Source of the DNA: Apostichopus japonicus
Taxonomy: Eukaryota; Echinodermata; Holothuroidea; Aspidochirotida; Stichopodidae
DNA: 64,000 nucleotides
NCBI RefSeq assembly: GCF_037975245.1
Contig: NC_092568.1
Coordinates: 3,751,001 to 3,815,000 of the forward strand
Reading direction: 5' to 3'
Below are positions 51,001-62,000 of this stretch, piece by piece; positions within the stretch are counted from its first letter, which is position 1; every line of letters begins with the position of its first letter. The notes under the pieces were generated by a model. It did not search any database. It saw nothing but the letters and a program-made list of their open reading frames with translations, and had not been told where the DNA came from. A program made the translations under genes and the position numbers.

Positions 51001-53160
51001 ATCTCGACATATATGCAGTGATTACATACAAATGCACTTACACCTAAGCCAACTTGACTGCATGAATACCTTAATTGCTTTGCATAAGGGAAACTGTACA
51101 GTTCAGTAATCAGAAAGGAGAGCAAATTGACAACTAGTTTAAATCATAGAATGGAAAGGACCACTGCTCACGACATCTCTCTATGACTGACTGAACACTA
51201 TGTACCTTTTAGCCATTCTTTCAAGAGTAGTTAATGATTCTGTGAGGTCTTCATCTGCCAGACCGACCAGCATACCATTGTCTTCCACACCGATCTCATA
51301 GATGGCTTCACCTTTGCCCTCTCGAATGCGCCATTTCATTTGTGTGACAAGATGTTCAAATCTGCTTTGCGTTGGTTTGACCAGTTTAAGCTGAAAATTA
51401 CAGAGGTAAAATAATTATCATAGCATATCCTGAATAGCAAATCTAATTGCTACCTTGTCCGTAACATGATTAGTCAACAGCGAGATATGAATACCAACTT
51501 TCTACAGTAAATTTGCATGAGACATTGCAAAACAAAAGAACATGGTCAACATCCTTTACTCTCACAGAACTTAAAAAATCTTTTAAAAGTGATTATGCAA
51601 TGATGGCCTCATTTGTAATAGGGTCATTCCATATCAAATCACCAGATTTTGAATAGAACTTTATTTTGTGGTTCGACCTCTTCTAAAATTTCCAAATTGA
51701 TTGTGTGCTTGGACCACTTTAAAATAAGCATATTCTGAAAATATCAGTTGCATTGCTTCAAACTTGACCAAATTATCACACTCTGAAGTTTTGCAAATTA
51801 TATATTGCCACCGTGGCATTTTGGTATTTTCTTGTTTTTGAGGTCTGATTTCTCAGCAGTTAAACATTCTACTACCGTCAGATTCCAGAAGTTTGTAGAT
51901 TATATCCCATAAAATGGAAAATAAACAAAATTCAGGCTATAAAAGTATCGTCTTGCTGAAAATTTTCCACGGGGAGTCTACCACACGGTGAAAGACTTTG
52001 TTACGAGAGTTGTTCCTCCCTGATGTCATCATGATGGAATTCCAGGCATATTGCATAATCAATGGCGGCTTACTGTGCATTGTGGCTAGGCCTCAAGAGC
52101 CAATTTTCAAAGCGAGTGTATTCAGTCCAACACAAAGCGGTTAACTTAAAAATCAAATTTTAGATAGTTTTGAGGTTACTGAACGATATAAATTGTCTTT
52201 GATCCCTGCCTTCTTTTCCTTTAAGAAACTTCTTTAATTGGATCTTACAATAATCATATTCTCAAAGTGCTTGCAAGACCACAAATTCCAAAGTTCTTAC
52301 AATTATGCACTGTCAATGGCTTCAATTTTAGGGCCAAACATTTATGCTTCAATTGAGCTACTTTGGTTGTATATGATTTAAGGAGGCAAGATAAACTAGT
52401 TGTAAGGAACAGTACTTAAGACATCTATTTTATTATGACTATTTTAATATATTACACTATTATATTGTAATTATATTTATATCTGAAAATACACTGTATT
52501 GTTTACTACTGGGTAGCAAGTGTACTGTACATTCACCCATAGATATAAATGACTACACTTAAGGCCCAGATCTATCATAATTAACCTAAGTCCTGCTAAT
52601 TGAAACTTACCTTGTACTCCACATTTCCTTTTTCATCCTGTGAATTGAAAAGCAAGCCAAGGAAAGTTACATCACTACTACATGGTTCCATAAATGACAT
52701 ACAGTTAACGATATCAAAAGTATAAAACTACAGAGATATAATTACACAGGACTGCATATATTCTGAATAATTATTTTACTAGGTTATTCTGTTTCTGTTA
52801 GGTACTCGTTAAAAACCCCTCACGGATATCACAACGAGGATGTTGGTACACAGCGCAGCTTTCATTAGCAACATTGACTCACTGTGCTTGACTGAAACCC
52901 AGCCTAACTTTAGGCACGGAAGCACAAACCATCCTAAGCCTACACAGTACTGAAGTACATGTCATTTCGGCGAGCCGTTTTTATTTCGGGTACTGAGCAA
53001 CAGTAATAGTAAACACTGTTATTTTGTTATTGTTTGGGTACAGAGCTCTACCGACAGTTACGTAACGCTAGGCTTCACTTACTTCTGGTGGAAGGTTGGA
53101 CAAAGATCTGGCTTGAGTAACGGCAGGATCAGAAACCATCCAATCGTATTCTGAATCCAT
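39008..53160 (-). CDS. GTPBP2: GTPBP2, GTP-binding protein 2, 12 coding exons, complete
   Basis: Exons in transcript order: 53160-53083, 52637-52611, 51390-51206, 46766-46658, 46000-45803, 44786-44600, 44187-43971, 43406-43271, 42564-42506, 41983-41812, 40815-40657, 39178-39008 (stop). All introns are GT-AG and all phases agree, giving 565 residues (human about 600). G1 is GNVESGKST (143-151), G3 is DLAG (228-231), G4 is SKID (284-287), and the G5 region is [12 protein letters not shown] (from 342). Elongation-factor-like beta-barrel domains follow. The N-terminal VEYKLKLVKP and [10 protein letters not shown] blocks match GTPBP2 better than GTPBP1. Known: GTPBP2 cooperates with Pelota in resolving stalled ribosomes. 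P-loop position 146 is Glu where vertebrates have Asp. The ATG at 53160 has A at -3 and G at +4; the open frame upstream contains no earlier ATG. Confidence 0.94.
39475..39612. repeat. Short tandem repeat, TTTACAAAGGAATTACATT
   Basis: Four to five irregular copies of a TTTACAAAGGAATTACATTT plus GTCATGACTC unit. It is intronic in GTPBP2. Confidence 0.75.
40241..40607. repeat. 53-base minisatellite, 7 copies
   Basis: The unit is TTAACCAACCAGAAGTATCT then TACGATTGTTAGACTACATC and TTTCTACAGATAA, repeated at 53-base spacing. It ends about 50 bases from the donor of GTPBP2 exon 40815-40657 (- strand). Confidence 0.93.
41212..41272. repeat. Dispersed repeat copy, same family as 16839
   Basis: It holds CTGAAGAAGATCCTACTAGG and ATCGAAATGTCAGGCCCACT, ending in cttttacacatgc. 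This is the best-preserved copy of the three in the window. It is intronic in GTPBP2. Confidence 0.6.
43748..43804 (-). other. GTPBP2: Candidate 57-base cassette exon in GTPBP2
   Basis: A pyrimidine-rich acceptor (ttctttttgttcag) and a strong donor (AAG|gtgagg) bound 57 bases with no stop in the frame imposed by the flanking exons (phase 2 on both sides). Inclusion would add 19 mostly hydrophobic residues ([18 protein letters not shown] and one more) between the G4 and G5 regions. Skipping gives the family-typical sequence, so the exon would be optional or cryptic. Confidence 0.35.
44600..44786 (-). CDS. GTPBP2: GTPBP2 exon with G3 (DLAGHQKYL)
   Basis: This 187-base exon starts VINYNDSK and carries [20 protein letters not shown], with the translational-GTPase DxxGH signature: the catalytic His follows the G3 Gly. 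It ends in phase 1 within the SANNGVAG motif, which is completed by the next exon. Confidence 0.95.
45803..46000 (-). CDS. GTPBP2: GTPBP2 exon with P-loop (G1) and switch I region
   Basis: This is a 198-base exon in phase 0 on both sides. It encodes [20 protein letters not shown], then [19 protein letters not shown], and [17 protein letters not shown] (the switch I/G2 area). The glycine-rich loop, Lys149 and Ser150 needed for nucleotide binding are present, so the GTPase looks active. Confidence 0.95.
46789..49283. mobile_element. 2.5-kb non-autonomous DNA transposon with GGGCAATTCCATG ends
   Basis: The left end reads GGGCAATTCCATGGTAACGG, and the right end on the other strand reads GGGCAATTCCATGAGAAAGT. 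A 4-base duplication AGAT flanks it at 46785-46788 and 49284-49287. Inside are about eight copies of GTAACGGAAGGACA-like motifs (for example 46802, 46981, 47179, 47193, 48711, 48725, 48744 and 48911) and about eight of GTCACACACGTGACC-like motifs (47736 to 48537). Another TACCATGGAATTGCCC copy sits at 48549-48564. There is no transposase frame. The superfamily is not assigned. Confidence 0.7.
50320..50990. repeat. Degenerate interspersed repeat with TGACCTTTAACCTCC motifs
   Basis: Two to three diverged copies of a block that includes AAAGGGAAGCCACATATCAC, TTATGAGGTCTGG and TGACCTTYRACCTCC occur at roughly 280-350-base spacing. The TGACCT pairs form DR1-like half-site spacing (50593-50605, 50682-50694). 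It is intronic in GTPBP2. Confidence 0.5.
52611..52637 (-). CDS. GTPBP2: GTPBP2 27-base microexon
   Basis: Acceptor ttcacag and donor AAG|gtaagt flank nine codons encoding DEKGNVEYK. The join [17 protein letters not shown] reproduces the conserved N-terminal block of GTPBP2 (human has LPPE, then a short acidic stretch, then NIEYKLKL). The exon is therefore constitutive despite its size, and gene finders may miss it. Confidence 0.88.
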
Positions 53161-53864
53161 GTTTGAAATTAGATGCGGGGAATCTACTTTGTGGTACGAA
53201 GATTTCTCGATAATCGCAAGAAAATAATCATGGTCGATGGGTGCTACGAGTTCATTTAGTAGCTGTAAACAGATTATAAGGGATCCATTTGTTTTGGCGC
53301 AGGTCAGTTTCCGGCTTGCACAGCTGATATGGGAGTTTGCGTAATCCTCCACTAAAACGAAACAAAATACTGTGACGTGTTGTTTGATAGGCGTTCTGAC
53401 CAGAATTAGATGTGCATCTTCTGCGTAGAGCTTCTATCAGCTAGTACCAAATCCGCAGCTAGTAAAATGAAATTGTCGTTCAAAAACAAAAATATTCTTA
53501 CACCAGACTTTCTCCAAACCAGCAATATTTTGTTTGGAACTTTCGTGTATCTCTACTCAGAAAAAATGAGCTTAGTAATAAGGAAACTACTGTTTTCTCA
53601 AAATGGGAAATGTTTCGTTTGATTCGGTCTCAGATGACGTAACTTTCAAATTTTCAGGTGCAACATGTTGGCTAAAACTGATGCAATCTTGCTGAGGATC
53701 TTATTGCACCATTAAAGTCATACCTTTCATGGGAAAATGTGTATGATTAACTAACCCTACATCAGTGGCCACAGGAATTTTCAATGCACAATTTTGAATC
53801 TATGTACCCTCCGTCTTCACAAAGATTTTTAAGGGCCGGATGGTCGAATCCGATGACCCCTCCC

Positions 53865-54516
53865 ATAGGCGTAGGAGGCGGGGGGGGGGGGGTTCTGGGG
53901 GCTGCAGCATCGCAAGTTCCCAACCAAATTTTTTGGTGAAAATTCGGGCAATATGCTGAGAACTTTTCGGCGGCTACTGAAAGAAGAAAAATTTGCAGTG
54001 TTTTTCATTTTTTTTTTGTGAAAATGCGGGCAATATGCTGAGAATTTTTCGGGCACCTTCTGAAAGAAGAAAAATTTGCAGTGTTTTTCATTTTTTTTGT
54101 GAAATTTCGGGCAATATGCTGAGAATTTTTCGGGCACCAACTGAAAGAAGGATCATTTGCAATGTGTTTTTCAATGGTTAAACTGATATTATTAATATCG
54201 TTATAATTGTAACGACTTCCCCAATAATTATAACCAATATGGACGGGTAATAACAGGAAAATATAACCAAAATTTTTCGTGTGCTCCGCGCACATTCAAC
54301 ATCTTAATGTGCATATCATATAGGCATTCATCAGTTATTACATCACATGCCAATATATGCCAATATATTACATCACATGCCAATAACCGATGAATGCCTA
54401 TATGATATGCACATTAAGATGTTGAACGAGCGCTCCGAAGCGCGCTAAAAATTTTGGTTATATTTTTCGGGCAAGTCGTTGCAGCCCCCCAAAACAAATT
54501 AGGCTCCTACGCCTAT
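53865..54516. mobile_element. Palindromic MULE-like or foldback element with 10-base target duplication
   Basis: The ends are inverted: ATAGGCGTAGGAGG on the left and, on the other strand, ATAGGCGTAGGAGCC on the right, each followed by a G-run and GGGGGCTGCA. GACCCCTCCC flanks it exactly at 53855-53864 and 54517-54526. A 9-11-base duplication is typical of Mutator-like elements. The interior has a palindrome with arms of nearly 100 bases (54261-54463) and three tandem units of about 82 bases (53937-54177). It is non-coding and about 700 bases upstream of the GTPBP2 start codon. Confidence 0.75.
53937..54177. repeat. Three tandem units of about 82 bases inside the palindromic element
   Basis: The unit carries CGGGCAATATGCTGAGAATT, then CTGAAAGAAGAAAAATTTGC and a T-run. 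It starts at about 53945, 54027 and 54108. Confidence 0.85.
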
Positions 54517-55069
54517 GACCCCTCCCCTTCGATCGGCCTGGAAGACGTAACATTTAACCAACCTCTACTGCGTAAAAACATGAAAATTCATCAATATAGG
54601 CGTTTGTTAAACTTTAAATCTCTGAATGTGGCCTTTTTTGGCCTTGTCTCCTCGTACACCACATATTCTGGTTAGACGCCTGTCTTACCTAGTATCTATT
54701 CCTTAGAAGGGATTTGTGATACTTCACTTGACCTTACAAGGTCAAGATCACGTATCGTTATGTAGTAGTAGCGTGCGATATCATCATACATTCAACCGGA
54801 GAAGAAATAGGCCAATCAGGGTCCAGAAACCAGCTATCAGAATGGGGATCCAGGGGTCTGGGTAGGCCTACGTACGTGGTACATCTCCTACATACTTAAT
54901 AATCAAACGTTATTTTTTTACGACGCTTTAGTGACCACAAATGTGGGAGAAACCTGCAAAGGTTATGCATTACAACTTGCACGTCGGGTGGCTTCCAACT
55001 CAATATTAACTCTATTATTATTTTTGTTTTAATTTAGAAAGTCATTTCAGATGGGAAAACCATAGATTG

Positions 55070-55190
55070 CTCTTGGATGAAAAACCCAATTACTATGACC
55101 CGGCCGGGTATCCGACCCGGAACCTCCCGATTGCTAAGCCTCATTGCTTCAAAATGCCACCGCCTTTATCCTCTCTGCCACACCACCGGT
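55070..55190 (-). mobile_element. tRNA(Ser/Leu)-derived SINE head, - strand
   Basis: The - strand reads TGGCAGAGAGGATAAAGGCGG (A-box region), GTGGCATTTTGAAGCAATGA and a variable-arm-like stretch. It then has GGTTCCGGGTCGGATACC, a B-box region one base off consensus, and CCGGCCGGGTCA. The class II tRNA layout is clear, but mismatches in the arms argue against a working tRNA. Confidence 0.7.
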
Positions 55191-55472
55191 TTTCAACTTC
55201 ACACAAATATGTGAAAGTATTTATATTAGCACAATCATGGAGGCGTTTATAACTTATTATAGACCTAATATTATTCTTCCAAAAGTTTCTTTATAATATC
55301 TTGGTCCAACCTCTGGCCCTTCCATCACAGGTTCATTCCCCTCCCTAAATCAGTCAGGGAAACTTATCACCGGCCCATTGCTGAAATCCCGTTTACGTAC
55401 GTGTTGAAGACGACTACAGAAAACAATGCAAATTTAGACGTAAACTATGTGTAGGCTGAGGTATATCATACT

Positions 55473-55518
55473 GGTGCTGTGGCCGAGTGGATAAAGGCGG
55501 TGGCATTTTGAGCAACGA
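55473..55518 (+). mobile_element. tRNA-derived SINE head, truncated, + strand
   Basis: GGTGCTGTGGCCGAGTGGAT then AAAGGCGGTGGCATTTTGA repeats the 5' head of the SINE at 55070-55190 in the opposite direction and stops before the B box. Together they form a partial inverted pair upstream of ZC3H14. Confidence 0.65.
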
Positions 55519-56069
55519 CTGGTTGTGATAAACTGATAATTAACTCTTGTTTCCTTTTGTGTCTTTATTGTTTGATTTTCGTGGTCAGTGTGCTTTATCA
55601 AATTTCGATAATTAATTCAATTAACTTTCAAACTCTCATTTTTTCCCCTCAGAATTTGTCTGCATGAGTATACGGTTAATTTACTGCAATTTGCAGGCTT
55701 GTGTAAATCTAAATTTGTCTTCTGATATATTACAATTAGGAGGAGTAGACCTAATTTATATTTGGCAAAGCTTTTCCAAATTACAACTTGTTTGCTCCCT
55801 TTAAGTTCCCTCAGAACCAATGATGAGGTATGGACCTAATAAAGATCGCACACGGTACCACGGATTTCCAGACTGACATTGAGTTGGATATCCAACTCAA
55901 CTGTATTAGGTAGTAGGCGCACGCTTAAGGATTCTGTGCGCGTTTCTGATAACTTACCCTCCATAGTAACTATATTGATTATGTGAGTTTCCCGTGGTTT
56001 TCCTTTACGATCGGAAAGCGATGCACCAAAAAGCAGATATTCCTTAGTTATCGAAAAATTGCCGTTCTC

Positions 56070-59000
56070 ATGATGAATTCAGGGAAAGCTATAAGACAGA
56101 AGATTCGGGTATGACTCAGACATGAAATTTTAGTTACTCATTTATGTTTCCTTATCACGAGAAGGGGTTAATGATATTCGTATATTATTTTAGCTAGTAT
56201 GAGTTGTGCGAAAGATATCAATTTTAGAACTTGTAGTTGTACCCAGTGTTGCTTGTGCATTGCGATGCTTTTTGCCAATTGTTATCGCTCTCTTCGAAAT
56301 ACTTTCTTTAACTTTGCAACATTCTTAAGCCTTATGCGTAATTGATAATCTGACATGAGCACATAACATAGACCTATCTTTGATACTTTTTGCAGAGTTT
56401 GATACCTAGCCTACTGTATCTTAAATACTACATTAGTGGCATAGCCTAGCCTAAATCATGAAGGACCTTGCAACCTGGTTTTATGTTAGTAAATTAGTCT
56501 TACCTGATCTACAGTGGCTTAATGTAAATTGGAAAGTACAAGAAAAGCAAACTGCTTCCCTTGTTCGATATTATTACTGACATACTGTAGTAATTAGTAT
56601 CGTAAAGGCTTCCTAATTGACGCACCTTCCTAATTGACGCACCTTCAAATATTCTAGCAACGATACAGCAGCCAACTTAAACTTTTTGCAGTCAAGCAGA
56701 AATACATATTTCATGAGTTTGAATCCATTTCAGGTATATGCTGATCAAATTGTGTTTTTCTTAAGCTTCTTACACCCTCCCCCACTTTTGTACATGTTTT
56801 GGCATTTGGAAATCTTACTTCCTAAAAATAACCAAACTAATCACAATATAATACCACTACTCTCTGAGACCTGACCTGCCTGACCTTAGAGGCTCAGAGC
56901 ATAGCAAACAGCATCCAAAGTCAATGGATGTATCCATAGGCCTACACTCCAGTTAGCTTATAGACGAATGTGTCAATTTAGGGGTATGAAAGAACTTGAA
57001 ACAGCAGACATTTTGTGGTCAAAGACTGCTCAATTGTACGTTGCGTAGGCATAGAACAAGAATTTTTTTGAGATCATTACATTTCGGAGGAACTGCACAT
57101 ATATGAAAAATGCATACAGTTGAGTGATTTGGATTTTTCATTGATAGATATAGTTAATCAAATTAATCCTTAAGGCTTAAGTGCGTCAATTATGAGCCCA
57201 TGATGCTACTATTAGCCTAGTCTGGCTGCTGTGTAAATAGTATGCAAAATCTCTTATTCTGCTAACTGCTAGACCAATACTCGGTGCAACCTACTTAGTA
57301 CATGGTGGTCATGTCAAGGAATCACCTAACTTTTGTTCATACATGTGACATACTGTACAATGAAGAGTGTGGCAGTTTAATAACTGATGTCAATTAATGA
57401 AGGACAATTTATCAAACACCATTGTGGACTGGTCACTCGTCAGCAAGTGCCTTGCAAGCTGATGAGTCATTAGTGACTAGGCATGCAACTAGGTGAAATT
57501 ATCCTCAAATGATTATTTTTCAATAAGTATATATCATGCTGTTAAAAATGTACTTTAAATTGTACATAATTAGAAATAATTTAAATTGTTCATTTTGTGA
57601 ATCATCAGGATGCTATCAAGGCCAAACTTGTGGACCTCGGATGTTATGTTGGTGAGTTTTTTATATTGTACTACAATTTTCATATGTCTTTGCAAACCAT
57701 ACTCCCAATCTATATGGGAGATTTTAAGGGTAGGTAAAGATGGATTTCAGTATCCTGACCATCAATATGAAATGAATGATGATAGAGAATAAGACAATTG
57801 TGTATAGTACAGTAATCACAAAAGTTTGACAATTGAATCTTGCATGTTGGTATCTAGTTTGCCTCAACTTAATCACATGTTTCAATTATTGTTTAAAATT
57901 TCATTGAAATTACTCACAGCAATTTCCCTCCAATTTGGATATTTCCCTCCAATTTGGTTTCTTTGCATAATTTCAATTAGCAAGTAATTAACAAAGTCAC
58001 ATTGATTCAATTGGCTGTAACGATTTTGTTAGTTGTGACCAAGAAGCTTTTGACTGTTTCTCCTGTAATGTTTTGACCAATTGATCAATATTTTGCAGAT
58101 GATGAGTTGCCTGACTATATCATGGTGATGCTGGCAAATAAAAGATCAGAAGCTCAAATGACTCAAGATTTGGATCTGTTTTTAAATAACAATGCAACTT
58201 TCTTCACTTCTTGGTGAGTAAACCATAGCAAGTGGCTGACCCCCTGTTTTGATTTGACCCTACGTTAATTTTTACACAATGAAATTTAATTATAAAAAAA
58301 AGTGTTAAGGAATTTCATTTCTATTTCTGTCTTGATATATGCTCTAGAAACTTATTACAACTGGAATCTCAGTACATATTTATTCTACAAAGTATCATCT
58401 CTAAGCTCAATAGCGCCACCTACTGTATTATGATTATGAACTCTTTTGCTATCAAAACTCTGGGAAAATTACAAAATGTCAGTTCTGATCTATTAAGCAA
58501 TAGATAACAAGTTACAGTGATATACATTTAAATTGACTTTGCTACCTTTTAAGAGTGGAGTTGTGATATTTTCTTGTACTATATAATGTCATCATTCCCT
58601 TCTGCTCTGTTTAATTATGCTATGGAAGGAATACATCTAGAGAGTTGTTTGTCTAGCACTGTGTGATTGTTAGATATTCCTAGACTTTGTATTGTTCGTG
58701 ATGCATTTCACTAGACAATGTGTAAATAATCTTCAGAAACTATTTATTGAAAAGACTTATTAGTAAAGCATTTCATTTACAAAACAACTCTTGACCTTTT
58801 CTTAGGTTATTTGAACTTCTGGGAAAGCTTGAACAAAAACCAGTGAAAAGTGAGAAGAAGAAAAAGAAGAAAGATAAAAGTTCCAAGCATAAATCTCAAA
58901 AGTCTGAGGCATCTTCGTCTTCTCATCAGAAGCAATCGGAACCTGCCCAGCCAGCTACTAAACAGACCCCAGGTTAGACTTGAATGTGTAATTGCCTTCT

Positions 59001-62000
59001 TCTACTGTAACTTCAGTTTGTCAGAACGTTCGATTAAGATCTGCTCCATGGTATTTTAGAGTGAAAATGAACTTGAGGTACAGTAAAGGACAAAGTTGCA
59101 GTCATTCTCTTTTTCAAATTTTTGGTTTCATGGAAATGATGTTTGATAATCTATTATTTAGACAATGTTTGCAGGTATGTACATATTTTACCACACTAGA
59201 TCTGATTGAAATTGTGTAAGAGCAATTATCAGTCTGACAGTAGGTGGAATGTTGCAAGTTTGATTTCCTGAAACAGCTCTCTCCTTTGTCGTGAGTTGTA
59301 TGCTCCAATCGTCATTTATAGCAAAGTCCCACCACGTTCAACAAAGCTTAAAGTGTGGACATTGTTTATCTGAATTTTGCAGAGTTCATGATAAGGTATC
59401 CGATTGTAAACTTTTTTAGTCTAGTTTTTTGATGACAAGATCATCTTCAGTCCGGATTCATATACAGTAAGCAAAGTAGGCTACCCTGGGTTTCATTTAT
59501 CGCTAAATCGTAATAAGTGTACACCACAATAGTTGTTTGATAATAGTTTTTAGAAGTACTGTTGGTGATATCATTGCAGCAAGCTATCAAGACTTTCTGT
59601 GAGTCTTAGAGAACTGTTGTGATAATAATGCATTAGCTTGCGATGATTAAAAATGCTGTTAATTTTGATGTGAACTTGCAATAAATTTGACTGTCCTTAC
59701 AGTATCTATCTACTGTCAGCATATTGAGGTCTCGACCATCACAGTAGTCGGCACTCAGAGAGACTGCGCCAGAAATATAATCGCAGCTGGTTTTAGTTTC
59801 ATCTTGATGATAGAACAGTGCATACAGTAATATTAGGCGATTTTTGTTAGCACCATAGTGACTATCTAATGTCCATTATCTGTTTTGCAGAAACCTTGCA
59901 CAGTTCCCCACTGGAACAACAGGAGCAGAAGTTAGTGACACCCACAGTATCGGGAGAGTCATCAGCACCTGTCATATCCATCCTCTCGGACACACATGAT
60001 GTCCTGGACGAAGAACTCACAAAAGAAATTGATGCAGATAGGAGAAAGTCAAAGCAGTCCACCAAAGTAACCCATTCCGATCCCTCTCGTGGAGTTAAAC
60101 AAGGAGAGGCAGGCAGTGGATCATCTTCATCATCATCATCATATAGACATCATGTGATTCACCAGAGGGCCAGTAAAAGTGATAGCCAACACTTGAAAAA
60201 GCCCACGGAGAAATCACATGGCACAACGACAAGAAATGTGGCCGAATCGACTACTTCTCAAAAGCCCAAATCGGATGTGAAACTCAGATTGGGGGAGAGG
60301 CATGTGGAAGAAGTAATCGTTTCTGTGAGTGCAGTTTAACTTGTTTCCCTCACTTCTTTCTGCTAATATTAACATTGGTATTAGCAGGTGATAGTATCAG
60401 TTTGTTAAAGACATCAATATATTTTAAGCAAAAACGGGGGATCCTTACTGCTTATGAATTATGAATTCCTCTTATTATCCAAATTCTTTAGGAAATTTGT
60501 AAGAATTTGAAAATTTGAGGAAGCAAACTGTTTGCTGTAAGTAAGCACTTGAGACAGATCACATCGAGGAGGACGGATTTTGAATCCAACTGTGGTACAT
60601 TGTGCTGCGGGCGTCTACTGTACAATTAGGACATTAAAAGCTCAGTTCCATTAACTGTAATGCCTTCATTTGCATCAGTGTTGATAAAATTAAAAATGTT
60701 CAATACTAAATTCAAATTAAGTTGGCTAACTTGTTTTCCCTCAATTCTTTCTGCTAATATTAACATTGGTATTGTCTGGTGATAGATAGGATCAGTTTTG
60801 TAAATACATTCAATATATTTCAAGCAAAAACGGGGAATTGTTACCGCTAAGTGCTTATGAACTACGGTTTCCTCTTATTATCCAAATTCTTGAGGAAACT
60901 TGTGTTATTGTTAAGAATTTGAAAATTTGAGGAAACAAACTGTTTGCTGTAAGTAAACACTTTGAGACAGATCACATCGATGAGAGAGTATTTTGAATCC
61001 AACTGTGGTACAATTGTGCTGCGGGCATCTACTGTACAATTAGGACATTAAAAGCTCAGATCCATTAACTGTAATGCCTTCATTTGCATCAGTGTTGATA
61101 AAATTGATGATGTTCAATACTAAATCCAAATTAAGTTGGCTAGTCAGGTCTCTAACGATGAAAGAAAAAATCATACATATTGAAAATTTGTTGATATGCT
61201 CCTTGCACATGTAGGTGTTGTTGTAATATGATAGATCTACAATAATATGAAAGATGGAATCATGGCTGATTATGACACATTTATGCCAGTGACATTCTAT
61301 GCTGGATGGAATTCATAATACCTATGATAGGTTTGTTGGTAATCATATTCTCAAAAAAGTTAATAATTTAACTTTGCATATTGGAATATCGCCATCAGTG
61401 GGACCTTAACCTCAGCAGGTACCTGCCCAAAACTCAACAGAATGCATCCGGGAATAATTTAGTTTTCAATATTTGTGTAGCAGTTTTGAAATCTCTGGAT
61501 TTTAGTCTGTTATCAGATACTATGGTTCCAGTGTAAAAAACAACTGCTATACTTCTTTGCATTTGCATAGCACATCAAAAATTTTGCATAGCAGTTTTGC
61601 AATGTGATAATGAATAGGTTATTCCCTGTGAATTTTCTAATTCACTAATTTGCACATCTATCTGGATCCAAGTGACTTATAGCGAGATGGGGTCAATTTC
61701 AGATTGCTCTATTCAATCCATAAAACTGAAAGCAATCTTCATGAATATTATACTGACAACATTTTTGTCAGCTTGAAGGTTTGCTACTTTGATTTTCATT
61801 CATCCATTGTGTCTTTATTTTATGTTCCTTCAAAAGTCTATATTTCTTGTTTGGGAGAACAGTTCCTACTTGTTGTTAGGCATTTCATTTGTGCATCAAG
61901 GTTAGTCAAATACATAGCTTGAATGTAACAGAATGACTGTAGGAGCTTGGTTACATATAAGCATATTTGGGGCTTTGCCTTTGGAAGGACTGTCTTGCCT

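Larger units (their letters stand above)
46767..51205. other. Largest GTPBP2 intron
   Basis: A 4.4-kb intron between exons 51390-51206 and 46766-46658. More than half of it is the inverted-repeat element at 46789-49283. It also carries the degenerate repeat at 50320-50990. No further exon is evident. Confidence 0.75.
53161..56069. other. Head-to-head intergenic region of GTPBP2 and ZC3H14
   Basis: The start codons of GTPBP2 (- strand) and ZC3H14 (+ strand) are 2.9 kb apart, and both promoters must lie between them. No TATA box or CpG-rich island is obvious. A palindromic transposon (53865-54516) and SINE pieces (55070-55518) fill much of the middle. Confidence 0.6.

Noticed and set aside
51615..51650. 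AGGGTCATTCCATATCAAATCACCAG as a transposon end
   Set aside because: It resembles ends of known marine transposons, but I found no inverted partner or target duplication in the window.
53161..53352. N-terminal extension of GTPBP2 upstream of 53160
   Set aside because: The frame is open for about 90 codons but has no ATG before 53160; the family starts with MDS, as here at 53160.
53829..54295. - strand frames with repeated PEKFSAYCP and SQHIARNFTKK units
   Set aside because: They are translations of the tandem units in the palindromic transposon, with no known protein similarity.
55070..55190. Functional tRNA gene
   Set aside because: A and B boxes are present, but arm pairing is imperfect and a truncated sister copy lies nearby; a SINE is more likely.
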